This document shows positions 23,157 through 32,106 of a stretch of DNA of 47,177 bases, piece by piece. The notes under the pieces are model-generated. The model saw nothing but the letters and a program-made list of their open reading frames with translations. It was not told the origin of the DNA and did no database searches. The stretch lies in NCBI GenBank assembly GCA_012727735.1, contig JAAYGM010000209.1, forward strand, positions 1 through 47,177, written 5' to 3'. Position numbers and translations under genes: made by a program. The stretch's first letter is position 1; every line of letters begins with the position of its first letter. This stretch comes from Bacteroidales bacterium (GTDB taxonomy: Bacteria; Bacteroidota; Bacteroidia; Bacteroidales; Dysgonomonadaceae).

Positions 23157-24251
23157 ATGAAACGATATAGAAGCCTCTATTTATTCCTGTTTTTTGGTGT
23201 ATTTCTCCTCTTTTTTACCGCCATGCCTCTGACCGCCCAGAACAGGAAATTCACTGTCGTGATTGATCCCGGTCATGGAGGCAAAGATCCGGGAGCTGTC
23301 GGTTCAAGCTCTAAAGAGAAGGATATCGTCCTGTCGGTAGGTCTGAAGGTGGGCAAACTTATCGAGAAAAATCATCCCGATGTAAATGTGATCTATACCC
23401 GCAACAATGACAGCTTTGTAGCACTGAACAAAAGGGCGGAAATAGCCAACAAAGCGCACGCTGATCTGTTCTTGTCAATCCACTGCAATGCACTCGACCG
23501 TAAACGCGCTTCACCACAGGGAGTAGAGACATTTGTACTTGGGTTGCACCGTAGCAAGGATAACCTCGATGTGGCGAAGGCTGAGAATGCGGTGATTATG
23601 TATGAAGATGATTATTCGGTGAAATATGAGGGCTTCAACCCCAATGAGCCGGAGTCCTACATCATCTTTGAGTTTATGGCTAATGAGTTTCTTTCACAGA
23701 GTGTCTACCTTGCTTCAATTGTCCAGAATCAGCTGGTCTCCAACTCCAGAAGAGTGAACAGGAACGTGCGTCAGGCCGGGTTTCTTGTACTGAGAGAGGT
23801 CGCCATGCCGAGCATACTGATTGAACTGGGATATATCAGCAACAGGCAGGAAGAGAAATACCTGATGAGTGCGAGTGGCCAGACATCATTGTCCAACTCC
23901 ATCTATAACGGATTCAAGGAGTATAAAAGGGAGTATGACAAGAAGAGTTATGTTTTCACCAACGGGAACAGCCCTGCCTCACAGGAAAACACATCCCACT
24001 CTTCCCCAGCTGTCTCTGCAGGGAAAGAATACAGGATTCAGATTCTCACCTCATCACGGAAATATGATAACGGCGCATCGGTTTTTAAGGGAATAAGCCC
24101 TGTCAGTTATTATACAGATGGTCAGATCTATAAATACACCTATGCAAGTACAACCAGTCCCGAAGAGATTAAAAAATCACTGCGTGAGGTACATAAAAAA
24201 TTTAAGGACGCCTTCATTATTGAGTTCGTGAATGGTGAGCGGGTGAAATAA
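23157..24251 (+). CDS. N-acetylmuramoyl-L-alanine amidase (Amidase_3)
   Basis: This 364-residue exported zinc amidase cleaves the stem peptide from peptidoglycan. A signal peptide (about 1-28) is followed by the catalytic domain with VVIDPGHGGKDPGAVG (zinc ligand H40), the later ligand His in SIHCNA and the catalytic Glu in LIELGYISN. The C-terminal 110 residues, with a serine-rich linker, end in a small SPOR-like alpha/beta domain (YRIQILTSSRKYDNG), probably binding septal glycan. The next gene, an MCE protein, begins 8 bp later. Confidence 0.92.
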   Translation: MKRYRSLYLFLFFGVFLLFFTAMPLTAQNRKFTVVIDPGHGGKDPGAVGSSSKEKDIVLSVGLKVGKLIEKNHPDVNVIYTRNNDSFVALNKRAEIANKAHADLFLSIHCNALDRKRASPQGVETFVLGLHRSKDNLDVAKAENAVIMYEDDYSVKYEGFNPNEPESYIIFEFMANEFLSQSVYLASIVQNQLVSNSRRVNRNVRQAGFLVLREVAMPSILIELGYISNRQEEKYLMSASGQTSLSNSIYNGFKEYKREYDKKSYVFTNGNSPASQENTSHSSPAVSAGKEYRIQILTSSRKYDNGASVFKGISPVSYYTDGQIYKYTYASTTSPEEIKKSLREVHKKFKDAFIIEFVNGERVK

Positions 24252-24259
24252 CAGCACAG

Positions 24260-25153
24260 ATGAAAACTAAAATAACCAGAAACGCGCTTATCGGTCTGGC
24301 ATTTATTGCCAGCCTTTTTATGATCTATTTCGGGATTAATTTCCTGAAAGGGGTCAATGTGCTGAAAAAGCAGAATCTCTATTATGCTGTTTTTGAGGAT
24401 GTCTCCAATTTGCTTTTATCTTCACCCGTATACGTGAAAGGCTATCAGATAGGATTGGTGAGCAACATCAGGATGATCAGTGCCGATCCGATGCGGTTTG
24501 CTGTTGGCATCAACCTGGAGGAGGAAATACGGATTCCTGAAGGGAGCTATATAGAATATGGCATTGATCTGTTTGGAGCCTCAAACGCGACACTCGTGAT
24601 GGTGTCTTCCGATGTCTACCTGCAACCGGGTGACACCCTTAGCGGTCGTAAGATTACAGGAGTGATGGATGGTGTTGCAGGTGTAATGCCCAAAGCGGAC
24701 TCAATCCTTCTGCGGATCGACTCCGTTCTTCTCACCTTAAATAAACTCATGTCGAACCCTGCATGGGAACAATCAATTGTGGGTATCGGCAGTACAGTAG
24801 ACCAGCTTAACCGCTCCAGTGAAAGTCTGAACAGGATTGTAGGATCTCTGGAGATGGAATTGCCGGAGATAAGCAGTAACCTTAACTTCGTCTCCGCTGA
24901 TTTGAAAAAGGTTAGCGAAGAGCTTACCCGGATGGATATGAAAAGCACATTTAATTCAATCGATGAGACAGTAAATAATCTGAAACTGCTGACAACAAAA
25001 ATAAACAGCGACGATAATTCACTGGGATTATTGATTAACGATACAAAGTTGCACGACAGTCTCAACGTTACGATTGATACAGCCACAAAACTGCTCGAAG
25101 ACATACGGCAGAATCCAGAGCGGTATTTGAGTATAAAGGTGCGTTTATTCTAG
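24260..25153 (+). CDS. MCE/MlaD family lipid-transport protein
   Basis: This 297-residue protein has one N-terminal membrane helix (about 9-29), an MCE/MlaD beta-barrel domain (about 37-115, with VYVKGYQIGLVSNI and GIDLFGASNATLVM) and a long helical C-terminus. MCE proteins form hexameric rings that move phospholipids between inner and outer membranes. The ATPase and permease partners (MlaF/MlaE) are not in the window. It follows the amidase by 8 bp. Confidence 0.9.
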   Translation: MKTKITRNALIGLAFIASLFMIYFGINFLKGVNVLKKQNLYYAVFEDVSNLLLSSPVYVKGYQIGLVSNIRMISADPMRFAVGINLEEEIRIPEGSYIEYGIDLFGASNATLVMVSSDVYLQPGDTLSGRKITGVMDGVAGVMPKADSILLRIDSVLLTLNKLMSNPAWEQSIVGIGSTVDQLNRSSESLNRIVGSLEMELPEISSNLNFVSADLKKVSEELTRMDMKSTFNSIDETVNNLKLLTTKINSDDNSLGLLINDTKLHDSLNVTIDTATKLLEDIRQNPERYLSIKVRLF

Positions 25154-25512
25154 GTTTGCGAGGTTTCAGTTTTTTTATTGGCGGATAATTTAAATAGAAT
25201 TATTCTAAATAACGATCTTGGGCGGAATAAGGTTGAAACGCTTTAGCTGACCGGAATTAGGTAACAAAAATGTAATATTTAAAAAATTTTAACGAAGTGG
25301 ATGTTATTTTTATATCGTGTTGTTAATCAGCCATGTCCGAAAATTAGTTATATGGTATTGTGTTGTATAAGAGATTCATACTTCTATTTTACTGATAAAT
25401 AGCCTTTTTTTCGGAAAAAGAATTTTCTTAAAAAAGTTCATTTTTTTATCTCGTTTATTTTTTGAAAATTTGTATCCAATTACAGGAAAATAAAAGATCA
25501 TTTTTTAATTCA
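25154..25512. other. AT-rich dnaA upstream region, 359 bp
   Basis: This spacer between the MCE gene and dnaA is strongly AT-rich, especially 25370-25510, with many A and T runs. No TTATNCACA box, GATC cluster or iteron is seen, and no full TAnnTTTG element close to the dnaA start. It could hold a dnaA promoter and perhaps an unwinding element, but an origin cannot be supported. Confidence 0.5.
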
Positions 25513-26916
25513 ATGAATAGTGACTGTCAGCTTTTGTGGAACAATTGTTTGAATATCATTCGGGATAATATTCCCGAACCGGCATTCAATACATGGTTTC
25601 AACCTATTGTTCCTCTAAAATACCAGGATCATGTACTTACAGTACAGGTTCCCAGTCAGTTCTTCTATGAATATCTGGAAGACAAATACCTTGATCTTAT
25701 TCAGCAGACTCTTTACCGGGAAATTGGAGAGGGTACCATCCTCAACTACAGGATACTTGTCGAAACAGAAAGCAACACAGCTGTTGAGCTTCGCGGAGAG
25801 AGCAAACCGTATATTGCAGCCGATAAGAACAGCAACAAGAAAATTTCAGCGAAAGTCCCCAGCCCGTTCGACAGGGTAGAGACATCGGAGTTTGATTCAC
25901 AGATTAATTCAAAATACAGGTTCCTCAATTTTTTTGAAGGTGAAAGCAATCGACTGGCGCGCACTGCTGGTGAAGCGGTGGCAAATAATCCCGCCAAGAC
26001 CGCTTTCAACCCGCTTTTCGTTCATGGCCATTCGGGTGTGGGGAAAACGCATCTCTGTCATGCCATTGGCTCTAAAGTGCAGGAGCTCTATCCCGACAAG
26101 AAGGTGTTGTATCTGTCGGCGCATCTGTTCAAGGTTCAATTTACAGATGCCCGCCGCTTCAACACGATCAATGATTTCATCAATTTCTACCAGAGTATAG
26201 ACGTGCTGATCATTGATGATATCCATGAACTCTCCGGACTGGAAAAAACCCAGAATACCTTTTTCCATATTTTCAATCATCTCCATCAGAACAACAAGCA
26301 ACTGGTGATGACTTCCGATTGTGCCCCCATGGATATGCAGGGGATGGAAGAACGTTTGCTCACCCGTTTTCGCTGGGGGCTTACTTCAAAACTGGAGCGT
26401 CCCGACAAAGAATTACGTAAAAAAATTCTTCAGAACAAGGTTCTCTCCGACGGTCTCTCCATTCCCGAGAACGTGATTGAGTTCATTGCCGAGAATGTGA
26501 CTGAAAATGTGCGTGACCTGGAAGGTATTGTTGTTTCATTGATGGCACATTCCATCATCAACAATCGGGAGATTGATATGACACTGGCACGGCGGGTGAT
26601 GGAACAGAGTATCAAGTTTGAGAGAAAACGCATTACCGTTCAGAAAATACAGGATACTGTATCTCAGTTTTTCAATGTCAATAAAGATTTGATCCAGTCG
26701 GCATCACGTAAACGTGAAATTGTGCAGGCACGTCAGGTAACCATGTATTTCATCAAGAAGCACACCGAATTATCACTTTCTCAAATAGGTATACAGGTTG
26801 GTAATCGCAATCATGCCACCGTACTGCATGCCTGTAACACAGTGAAGAATTTTTATGAGGTTGACAAGGGTTTCCGCTCTGATATCGAAGAGATAGAGAA
26901 AATACTTAATTCCTGA
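25513..26916 (+). CDS. dnaA: Chromosomal replication initiator DnaA
   Basis: From ATG at 25513 the protein has 467 residues: domain I (about 1-85, with WNNCLNIIRDNIPEPAFNTW), a variable linker, AAA+ domain III with Walker A GHSGVGKT and Walker B LIIDDIHELSG, and DNA-binding domain IV. The domain IV signature reads GNRNHATV (430-437), where E. coli has GGRDHTTV, so D433 is Asn and T435 is Ala. A TTG 17 codons upstream is in frame but adds residues unlike the family. dnaN and gyrB are not adjacent; the next genes are a nuclease and a phosphoesterase. Confidence 0.95.
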   Translation: MNSDCQLLWNNCLNIIRDNIPEPAFNTWFQPIVPLKYQDHVLTVQVPSQFFYEYLEDKYLDLIQQTLYREIGEGTILNYRILVETESNTAVELRGESKPYIAADKNSNKKISAKVPSPFDRVETSEFDSQINSKYRFLNFFEGESNRLARTAGEAVANNPAKTAFNPLFVHGHSGVGKTHLCHAIGSKVQELYPDKKVLYLSAHLFKVQFTDARRFNTINDFINFYQSIDVLIIDDIHELSGLEKTQNTFFHIFNHLHQNNKQLVMTSDCAPMDMQGMEERLLTRFRWGLTSKLERPDKELRKKILQNKVLSDGLSIPENVIEFIAENVTENVRDLEGIVVSLMAHSIINNREIDMTLARRVMEQSIKFERKRITVQKIQDTVSQFFNVNKDLIQSASRKREIVQARQVTMYFIKKHTELSLSQIGIQVGNRNHATVLHACNTVKNFYEVDKGFRSDIEEIEKILNS

Positions 26917-26996
26917 TTTACTCCGTTTTACCCCGTTCCTTTTTTACTTTATTGCATTTTCTTCGTTTAGTATGTGGTTGGCATGGATGAAATAAT

Positions 26997-27004
26997 TATA
27001 TTTG
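26997..27004 (+). promoter_or_regulatory. -7 promoter element of the endonuclease gene
   Basis: TATATTTG matches TAnnTTTG, with TTG at 26978-26980 as a possible -33 element, and lies about 54 bp before the start at 27058. Confidence 0.6.
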
Positions 27005-27057
27005 TGCTTCATAGCAATGTAATCATATAACGGTTTCGTGCCTTTATCATATAAGAA

Positions 27058-27975
27058 ATGAACTATTCTTTAGGCAGCATTGTTGCTGTTGTTTTTCTGT
27101 TTGTGAGCTCTTCACTATCTGCCCAGGTGCCTGATGGATATTACACCGCCGCCAGGGGTAAGCGTGGTGCAGATCTGAAGACAGCGCTGTTCACCATCAT
27201 AAAAGACCCCGATGTTGTACCCTACGCTCAGTTGTGGGAAGCGTTCGAGACGACCGATGCGCTCAGAAACAATAAAGTATGGGATATGTATTCCGATCAT
27301 CCGGAAAAAGGGGCATTGTATCATTATGACTTCAGGAATAATCGTTGCGGTTCCTCAAGGGCAGAGGGAGATTGCTTTAACCGTGAACACTCACTGCCGA
27401 GAAGCTGGTTTAAAGGAACACGCTCTCTGGAGTCCGATCTGTTCCACCTCTATCCTACTGATGGTTATGTGAACAACCGTCGCAGTAATCTTCCCTTCGG
27501 ACAGGCAGGTATCATTTATTGGGAATCATCCAACGGGTCAAAGGTTGGTCAGAACACTTTCGGCAATTATACCAAAACAATATTCGAACCTATTGATGAG
27601 TACAAGGGCGATTTCGCCCGCACTTACTTTTATGTTGTCACAGCCTATGAAGATAAGGTGTCACAATGGCGTTCTGATCAGGTGGGTGGCAGCAGTTATC
27701 CCGGATTCAGTGACTGGTCGCTTCACTTGTTGTTAAAATGGCATCGGGAGGACCCGGTAAGTCTCAAAGAGGTGCGCAGAAATGAAGAGATTTATAAAAT
27801 TCAGGATAATCGTAATCCTTATATCGACTATCCCGAACTGGTTGAACATGTGTGGGGAGAATCGATGTCAGAATTGTTTCAGCCTGAAGTTCTTTCAGAT
27901 AGCTTTCTGGTAATTGAATGCAGTCCGTTTGAGCGATGGTTGAAAGGGATGAGTAATCTCTTTAAACAGCGTTGA
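27058..27975 (+). CDS. Secreted endonuclease I family protein
   Basis: This 305-residue protein has an N-terminal signal peptide (cleavage after about SLSAQ) and an Endonuclease I (EndA/NucM-like, His-Me finger) domain. The catalytic block is FNREHSLPRSW, and it is followed by DLFHLYPTDGYVNNRRSNLPFG. Such enzymes cut DNA or RNA outside the cytoplasm for nutrient scavenging or biofilm clearance. The next gene starts three bases after its stop. Confidence 0.9.
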   Translation: MNYSLGSIVAVVFLFVSSSLSAQVPDGYYTAARGKRGADLKTALFTIIKDPDVVPYAQLWEAFETTDALRNNKVWDMYSDHPEKGALYHYDFRNNRCGSSRAEGDCFNREHSLPRSWFKGTRSLESDLFHLYPTDGYVNNRRSNLPFGQAGIIYWESSNGSKVGQNTFGNYTKTIFEPIDEYKGDFARTYFYVVTAYEDKVSQWRSDQVGGSSYPGFSDWSLHLLLKWHREDPVSLKEVRRNEEIYKIQDNRNPYIDYPELVEHVWGESMSELFQPEVLSDSFLVIECSPFERWLKGMSNLFKQR

Positions 27976-27978
27976 TGC

Positions 27979-29250
27979 ATGAGGTTTTTACTACTGATAC
28001 TTCTTTTTTTATCCACATGTTTTGTCGGATGTGCTTCCGAAGATGATAATTCCCTGAAAATTGCCGTGATCACCGATGTGCATTTTCTTTCACCCCAGCT
28101 TGCAAAAGAGGGTGAGGCGCTGACCGCCTTTGAAAAGTCCACAGGACGGAACATCGCGGATCAGCATAAGGTGCTGGATCAGCTGCTTGCTGATTTAGCG
28201 AAGGAGAAACCGGATATTCTTCTTGTTACGGGTGATATCACCAACCACGGTGAGAGGCAGAGCCACCTCGGTTTTATTAAAAAACTGCAACCGTTGCAGA
28301 AACAGGGCACCCATGTTTTTGTGATCCCGGGGAATCATGATGTCAATATCCCCGATTCAAGGGCCTATACCGGTGACAAAGCAACATCTGCAGAGAATAT
28401 TTCAAAAGAGGAGTTTACGGAATTATATCACTCTTTCGGGTTTGGAGATGCATTGGATCGAGACACCGTTTCACTGAGTTACCTTGCAGCCATTGATGAG
28501 GATACCTGGCTTCTCTGCTTCGACAGCAACCGTTACGATGAGAATACAACCACCTCAATCACTGCCGGCCGCATACACCCTCAGACCATGGCGTGGGCGC
28601 TCTCCCTGCTTGATGAAGCAAAAGAAAAAGGGGTTAGGGTCTTTGGGATGATGCACCACGGGCTGCTTGAGCACATGCCCTACCAGTCCGCTTTTTTTCC
28701 CGATTATCTGGTGGATGATTGGAAAGAAAACGCTGAGATTCTTGCTGATGCAGGATTGAAAGTAGTTTTCACCGGTCATTTCCATTCCAGTGATATCACC
28801 ATGCATACTTCACCTGCTGGTAACACGTTGTATGATGTGGAAACAGCCAGTCTGGCACAATATCCTTTTGGGTGGCGCATGATGCGGATGGATGACGGCA
28901 ACCTTTATGTTGAGACACACTTCGTGAGGGATCTCCCCGGTAACCCCGGTTTCAGGGAGGAGTCACGTCAACGACTGGAGTCGATCAGCCGCAGGGTGGC
29001 GAAAAGCAAACTCAACGCGCTGGGGATGCCGTTGCCTACTGCAACAATGGAGGCACTTGTCGATGTGATTGTGAAGCTGAATATGATGCATGTGTGTGGT
29101 GATGAGAAACCCGATCCGGAAATGGAGCTTGCTATTCGTATGTTCGCATCTCTGCTGGGAGATGAAGCAGAGATAGAGGAGTTCACTTTCGATTTTCCTC
29201 CCGGGGATAACAATATTGTGATTCCGTTGGAATCGGTAAGGAAGAAATAG
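27979..29250 (+). CDS. Lipoprotein metallophosphoesterase
   Basis: This 423-residue calcineurin-like phosphoesterase has metal-binding blocks AVITDVHF, GDITNHGE, GNHDV, MMHHG and GHFHSSD. The signal peptide ends in lipobox FVGC (C18), and the mature N-terminus CASEDDNS is acidic just after the cysteine, like surface-export signals of Bacteroidota lipoproteins. The C-terminal 130 residues are a helical domain of unknown role. The substrate is unknown. The gene is probably co-transcribed with the endonuclease gene and rnhB. Confidence 0.88.
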   Translation: MRFLLLILLFLSTCFVGCASEDDNSLKIAVITDVHFLSPQLAKEGEALTAFEKSTGRNIADQHKVLDQLLADLAKEKPDILLVTGDITNHGERQSHLGFIKKLQPLQKQGTHVFVIPGNHDVNIPDSRAYTGDKATSAENISKEEFTELYHSFGFGDALDRDTVSLSYLAAIDEDTWLLCFDSNRYDENTTTSITAGRIHPQTMAWALSLLDEAKEKGVRVFGMMHHGLLEHMPYQSAFFPDYLVDDWKENAEILADAGLKVVFTGHFHSSDITMHTSPAGNTLYDVETASLAQYPFGWRMMRMDDGNLYVETHFVRDLPGNPGFREESRQRLESISRRVAKSKLNALGMPLPTATMEALVDVIVKLNMMHVCGDEKPDPEMELAIRMFASLLGDEAEIEEFTFDFPPGDNNIVIPLESVRKK

Positions 29251-29257
29251 TTGAGCC

Positions 29258-29878
29258 GTGAAAAAGTACAATCCCCTACAAAATTGCATGAAGTCGGGTT
29301 GCATTGAAGCCGGATGTGACGAGGCAGGACGGGGATGTCTTGCAGGGCCAGTTTTTGCCGCTGCTGTCATTCTGCCTGATCAGTTTCGTTGTGACGGACT
29401 CAATGATTCGAAGCAGTTAACAGAAAAACAGCGGGATGCATTACGCATTATCATTGAGGAGAACGCCCTGAGTTACGCGGTGGGGATTTGCTCACCGGAA
29501 GAGATAGACCAGATGAATATCCTCTGGGCATCTGTTGAGGCAATGCAGAGGGCACTGGCCAAACTCAGCAGAAGTCCGGAACATGTATTAGTGGATGGAA
29601 ACCGTTTTCGTCCTTTCCGCGATATCCCGCATACCTGTGTGATCAAAGGGGATGCGCAGTATATGTCTATTGCTGCGGCATCTGTTCTGGCGAAAACTTA
29701 CAGGGATGCGTACATGAAAGAGCTACACGAGCAATATCCTCAATACCAGTGGGCCAGGAACAAAGGTTATCCCACGAAAAAACATCGCGATGCAATCAGG
29801 GAGTATGGTCTCACACATTGTCATCGCAGGAGCTTTGCACTGCTGGAACAGCAGCTGACCATCGACTTCAGGGTTTAA
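29258..29878 (+). CDS. rnhB: Ribonuclease HII
   Basis: This enzyme nicks RNA in DNA-RNA hybrids, including single misincorporated ribonucleotides. The 206 residues carry the catalytic block CDEAGRGCLAGPVFAAAVILP in fragments, NDSKQLTEKQR, the VDGNRF block and the later aspartate region SVLAKTYRD. The start is GTG at 29258; an ATG ten codons in (29288) would also retain all catalytic residues. It converges on tex with 21 bp between stops. Confidence 0.95.
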   Translation: MKKYNPLQNCMKSGCIEAGCDEAGRGCLAGPVFAAAVILPDQFRCDGLNDSKQLTEKQRDALRIIIEENALSYAVGICSPEEIDQMNILWASVEAMQRALAKLSRSPEHVLVDGNRFRPFRDIPHTCVIKGDAQYMSIAAASVLAKTYRDAYMKELHEQYPQYQWARNKGYPTKKHRDAIREYGLTHCHRRSFALLEQQLTIDFRV

Positions 29879-29899
29879 TACTGCAGGAACTTGTTCAGA

Positions 29900-32023
29900 T
29901 TACACATTACGCATCGATAGCTGTACTCGTTTCCTCTCCAGATCCACAGATACTACTCTTACGTTCACATGCTGGTGGAGTGAAACCACCTCCGTGGGGT
30001 TCGACACATACCTGTCTGCCAGTTCTGAGATATGTACCAGTCCGTTCTCCTTGATGCCTACATCCACAAAACAACCGAAGTTGGTGATGTTTGTAACGAT
30101 GCCGGGTAAAATCATGCCCTCTTTCAGGTCTGTTATTACGTGAATGTTCGGATCAAACTCAAGCGTCTCTACTTTCGACCGCGGATCACGTCCCGGTTTT
30201 TCCAGCTCCAGAAGAATATCGGTCAGTGTGGCTGTACCTGCCTCTGCTGTTTTGTATCGGTTGATATCGATGGTGTCGATCAACGTTTTGTTGCCTATTA
30301 GCTCATTCATTGAGCATTTCAGCTCTTTGGCCATTCTTTCAACGATGGCATAGCTCTCGGGGTGAACGGCTGAGTTATCCAGTGGGTTGCCGGCATCGGG
30401 AACGCGAAGAAAGCCCGCACATTGCTCAAAGGCTTTCTCCCCAAGGCGGGGTACTTTCTTCAGTTCCCTGCGTGAACGGAAAGGACCGTTTTCCGTCCGC
30501 CAGTTCACGATATTCTGTGCCAGCGACTCTCCCAGTCCGGATACATAGGTGAGCAGATGCTTGCTTGCAGTGTTGAGGTTCACCCCAACGAGATTGACAC
30601 AGCTCTCCACTGTCTGGTCGAGTGAGCGCTTCAGTTTCGCCTGGTCCACATCATGCTGGTACTGACCCACGCCAATTGATTTGGGGTCGATCTTCACCAG
30701 TTCGGCCAGCGGGTCGCTCAGCCGCCTGCCTATAGAGATAGCACCACGCACCGTCACATCATATTCGGGGAACTCATCGCGTGCTATCTTCGATGCGGAA
30801 TAGACCGATGCGCCGTTTTCACTGACGACGAACACTTTCACCTCCTTCTCGTAGCGCAGGTTAGTGATAAAACGCTCTGTCTCACGACTGGCGGTGCCAT
30901 TGCCTATGGCTATGGCGTCTATCTTGTATGTGGAGACAATCTGTATCACTTTCGCTGCAGATTTTGTGAATTCCTTCTGTGGCGGATGGGGGTAGATGGT
31001 TTCGTTGTGTAGCATATTGCCCTGCTCATCGAGGCAGACAAGCTTGCAGCCGGTACGGTAACCGGGGTCAATGCCCAGTATTCTTTTCTGTCCCAGGGGC
31101 GGCGATAAAAGCAGTTGACGGAGATTTTCAACGAAGACGGCAATGGCTGCTTCATCGGCTTTCTCTTTGGAGAGGTTGGCAAACTCCGTCTCGATGGAGG
31201 GCTTTAACAATCTCTTGTACGCATCCGTGACAGCATCCTCCACGTGGTCAGCCGCTTTGGTATCGTTTGTCGCATAACGGGGTACCAGTCTGTCGAGGCA
31301 TTTCTCATCATCGGGTGAGATGGAGACACGCAGAAAACCCTCTTTCTCACCGCGCCTGATGGCGAGGAGACGGTGCGACGGGCATTTAGAGAGGGGAGCT
31401 GAGAAATCAAAGTAATCTGCATACTTCTCTCCATCAGCCTCTTTGCCTTTTACTACCTTCGCGCTGATCACCGCCTCCCTGGCGAAAATTGTTCTGACGA
31501 TCTGCCGTGCCTGCACATCTTCATTCACCCATTCAGCGATGATGTCGCGTGCACCCTTCAGCGCGTCCTCACTGTCGGCAACAGCGTCGGTAATGAATTG
31601 TGCGGCTTTGGCTTCCGGTGAGCCTTGTTGCTGTGACATCAGCCATCGGGCCAGTTCTTCCAGTCCCTTTTTGCGGGCTATCTCTGCACGAGTCTGTCTC
31701 TTTGGTCTGAATGGCAGATAGAGATCCTCCAGCACTGTGCTGTCCCAACAACCGGTGATCTTGGATTCCAGTTCCGGTGTCAGTTTCTCCTGTTCGGAGA
31801 TCGTTTTGAGTACAAAATTCTTACGCTTTTCCAGTTCGAGCAGTTTTTCGTTTATCTCTTTTATATCCGCAATTTGTACCTCATCCATTTCGCCTGTAGC
31901 CTCTTTGCGGTAACGGCTGATAAAGGGGATGGTGGCGCCCTCTTCAAGTAATTGTACCGTGTTAATCACGCTTTTCAGGGGCAGATTGAGCTGTTTTGAG
32001 ATTAATGCATGTATGACCGACAT
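29900..32023 (-). CDS. tex: Tex family RNA-binding transcription accessory protein
   Basis: From the start at 32023 the protein has 707 residues: an N-terminal Tex helical domain, a YqgF-like RNase fold (ILGIDPGYRTGCKLVCLDEQ, about 325), a helix-hairpin-helix region (VNLNTASKHLLTYVSGLG) and a C-terminal S1 domain (about 635-707, with GIVTNITNFGCFVDVGIKENG). Tex binds nucleic acids and influences transcription and stress survival. The longer 722-residue reading would begin near the transcription start. The promoter is divergent from radA. Confidence 0.94.
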   Translation of the reverse strand: MSVIHALISKQLNLPLKSVINTVQLLEEGATIPFISRYRKEATGEMDEVQIADIKEINEKLLELEKRKNFVLKTISEQEKLTPELESKITGCWDSTVLEDLYLPFRPKRQTRAEIARKKGLEELARWLMSQQQGSPEAKAAQFITDAVADSEDALKGARDIIAEWVNEDVQARQIVRTIFAREAVISAKVVKGKEADGEKYADYFDFSAPLSKCPSHRLLAIRRGEKEGFLRVSISPDDEKCLDRLVPRYATNDTKAADHVEDAVTDAYKRLLKPSIETEFANLSKEKADEAAIAVFVENLRQLLLSPPLGQKRILGIDPGYRTGCKLVCLDEQGNMLHNETIYPHPPQKEFTKSAAKVIQIVSTYKIDAIAIGNGTASRETERFITNLRYEKEVKVFVVSENGASVYSASKIARDEFPEYDVTVRGAISIGRRLSDPLAELVKIDPKSIGVGQYQHDVDQAKLKRSLDQTVESCVNLVGVNLNTASKHLLTYVSGLGESLAQNIVNWRTENGPFRSRRELKKVPRLGEKAFEQCAGFLRVPDAGNPLDNSAVHPESYAIVERMAKELKCSMNELIGNKTLIDTIDINRYKTAEAGTATLTDILLELEKPGRDPRSKVETLEFDPNIHVITDLKEGMILPGIVTNITNFGCFVDVGIKENGLVHISELADRYVSNPTEVVSLHQHVNVRVVSVDLERKRVQLSMRNV

Positions 32024-32057
32024 CTGTTCTATCTTTACTTCTGACTTTATTTCACTG

Positions 32058-32086
32058 CAAATGTACAAGAAATATTCCTATCTTTA
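32058..32086. promoter_or_regulatory. Divergent tex/radA promoters
   Basis: The minus strand at 32058-32065 reads TACATTTG, a full -7 match for tex. The plus strand at 32079-32086 reads TATCTTTA, one mismatch, for radA. The two -7 elements are 13 bp apart, so RNA polymerases may interfere. Confidence 0.55.
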
Positions 32087-32106
32087 CCTCTTTAAATTCG
32101 GAGAGA

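Noticed and set aside
25154-25512. Replication origin next to dnaA
   Set aside because: The spacer is AT-rich but contains no TTATNCACA box or iteron, and dnaN is not adjacent.
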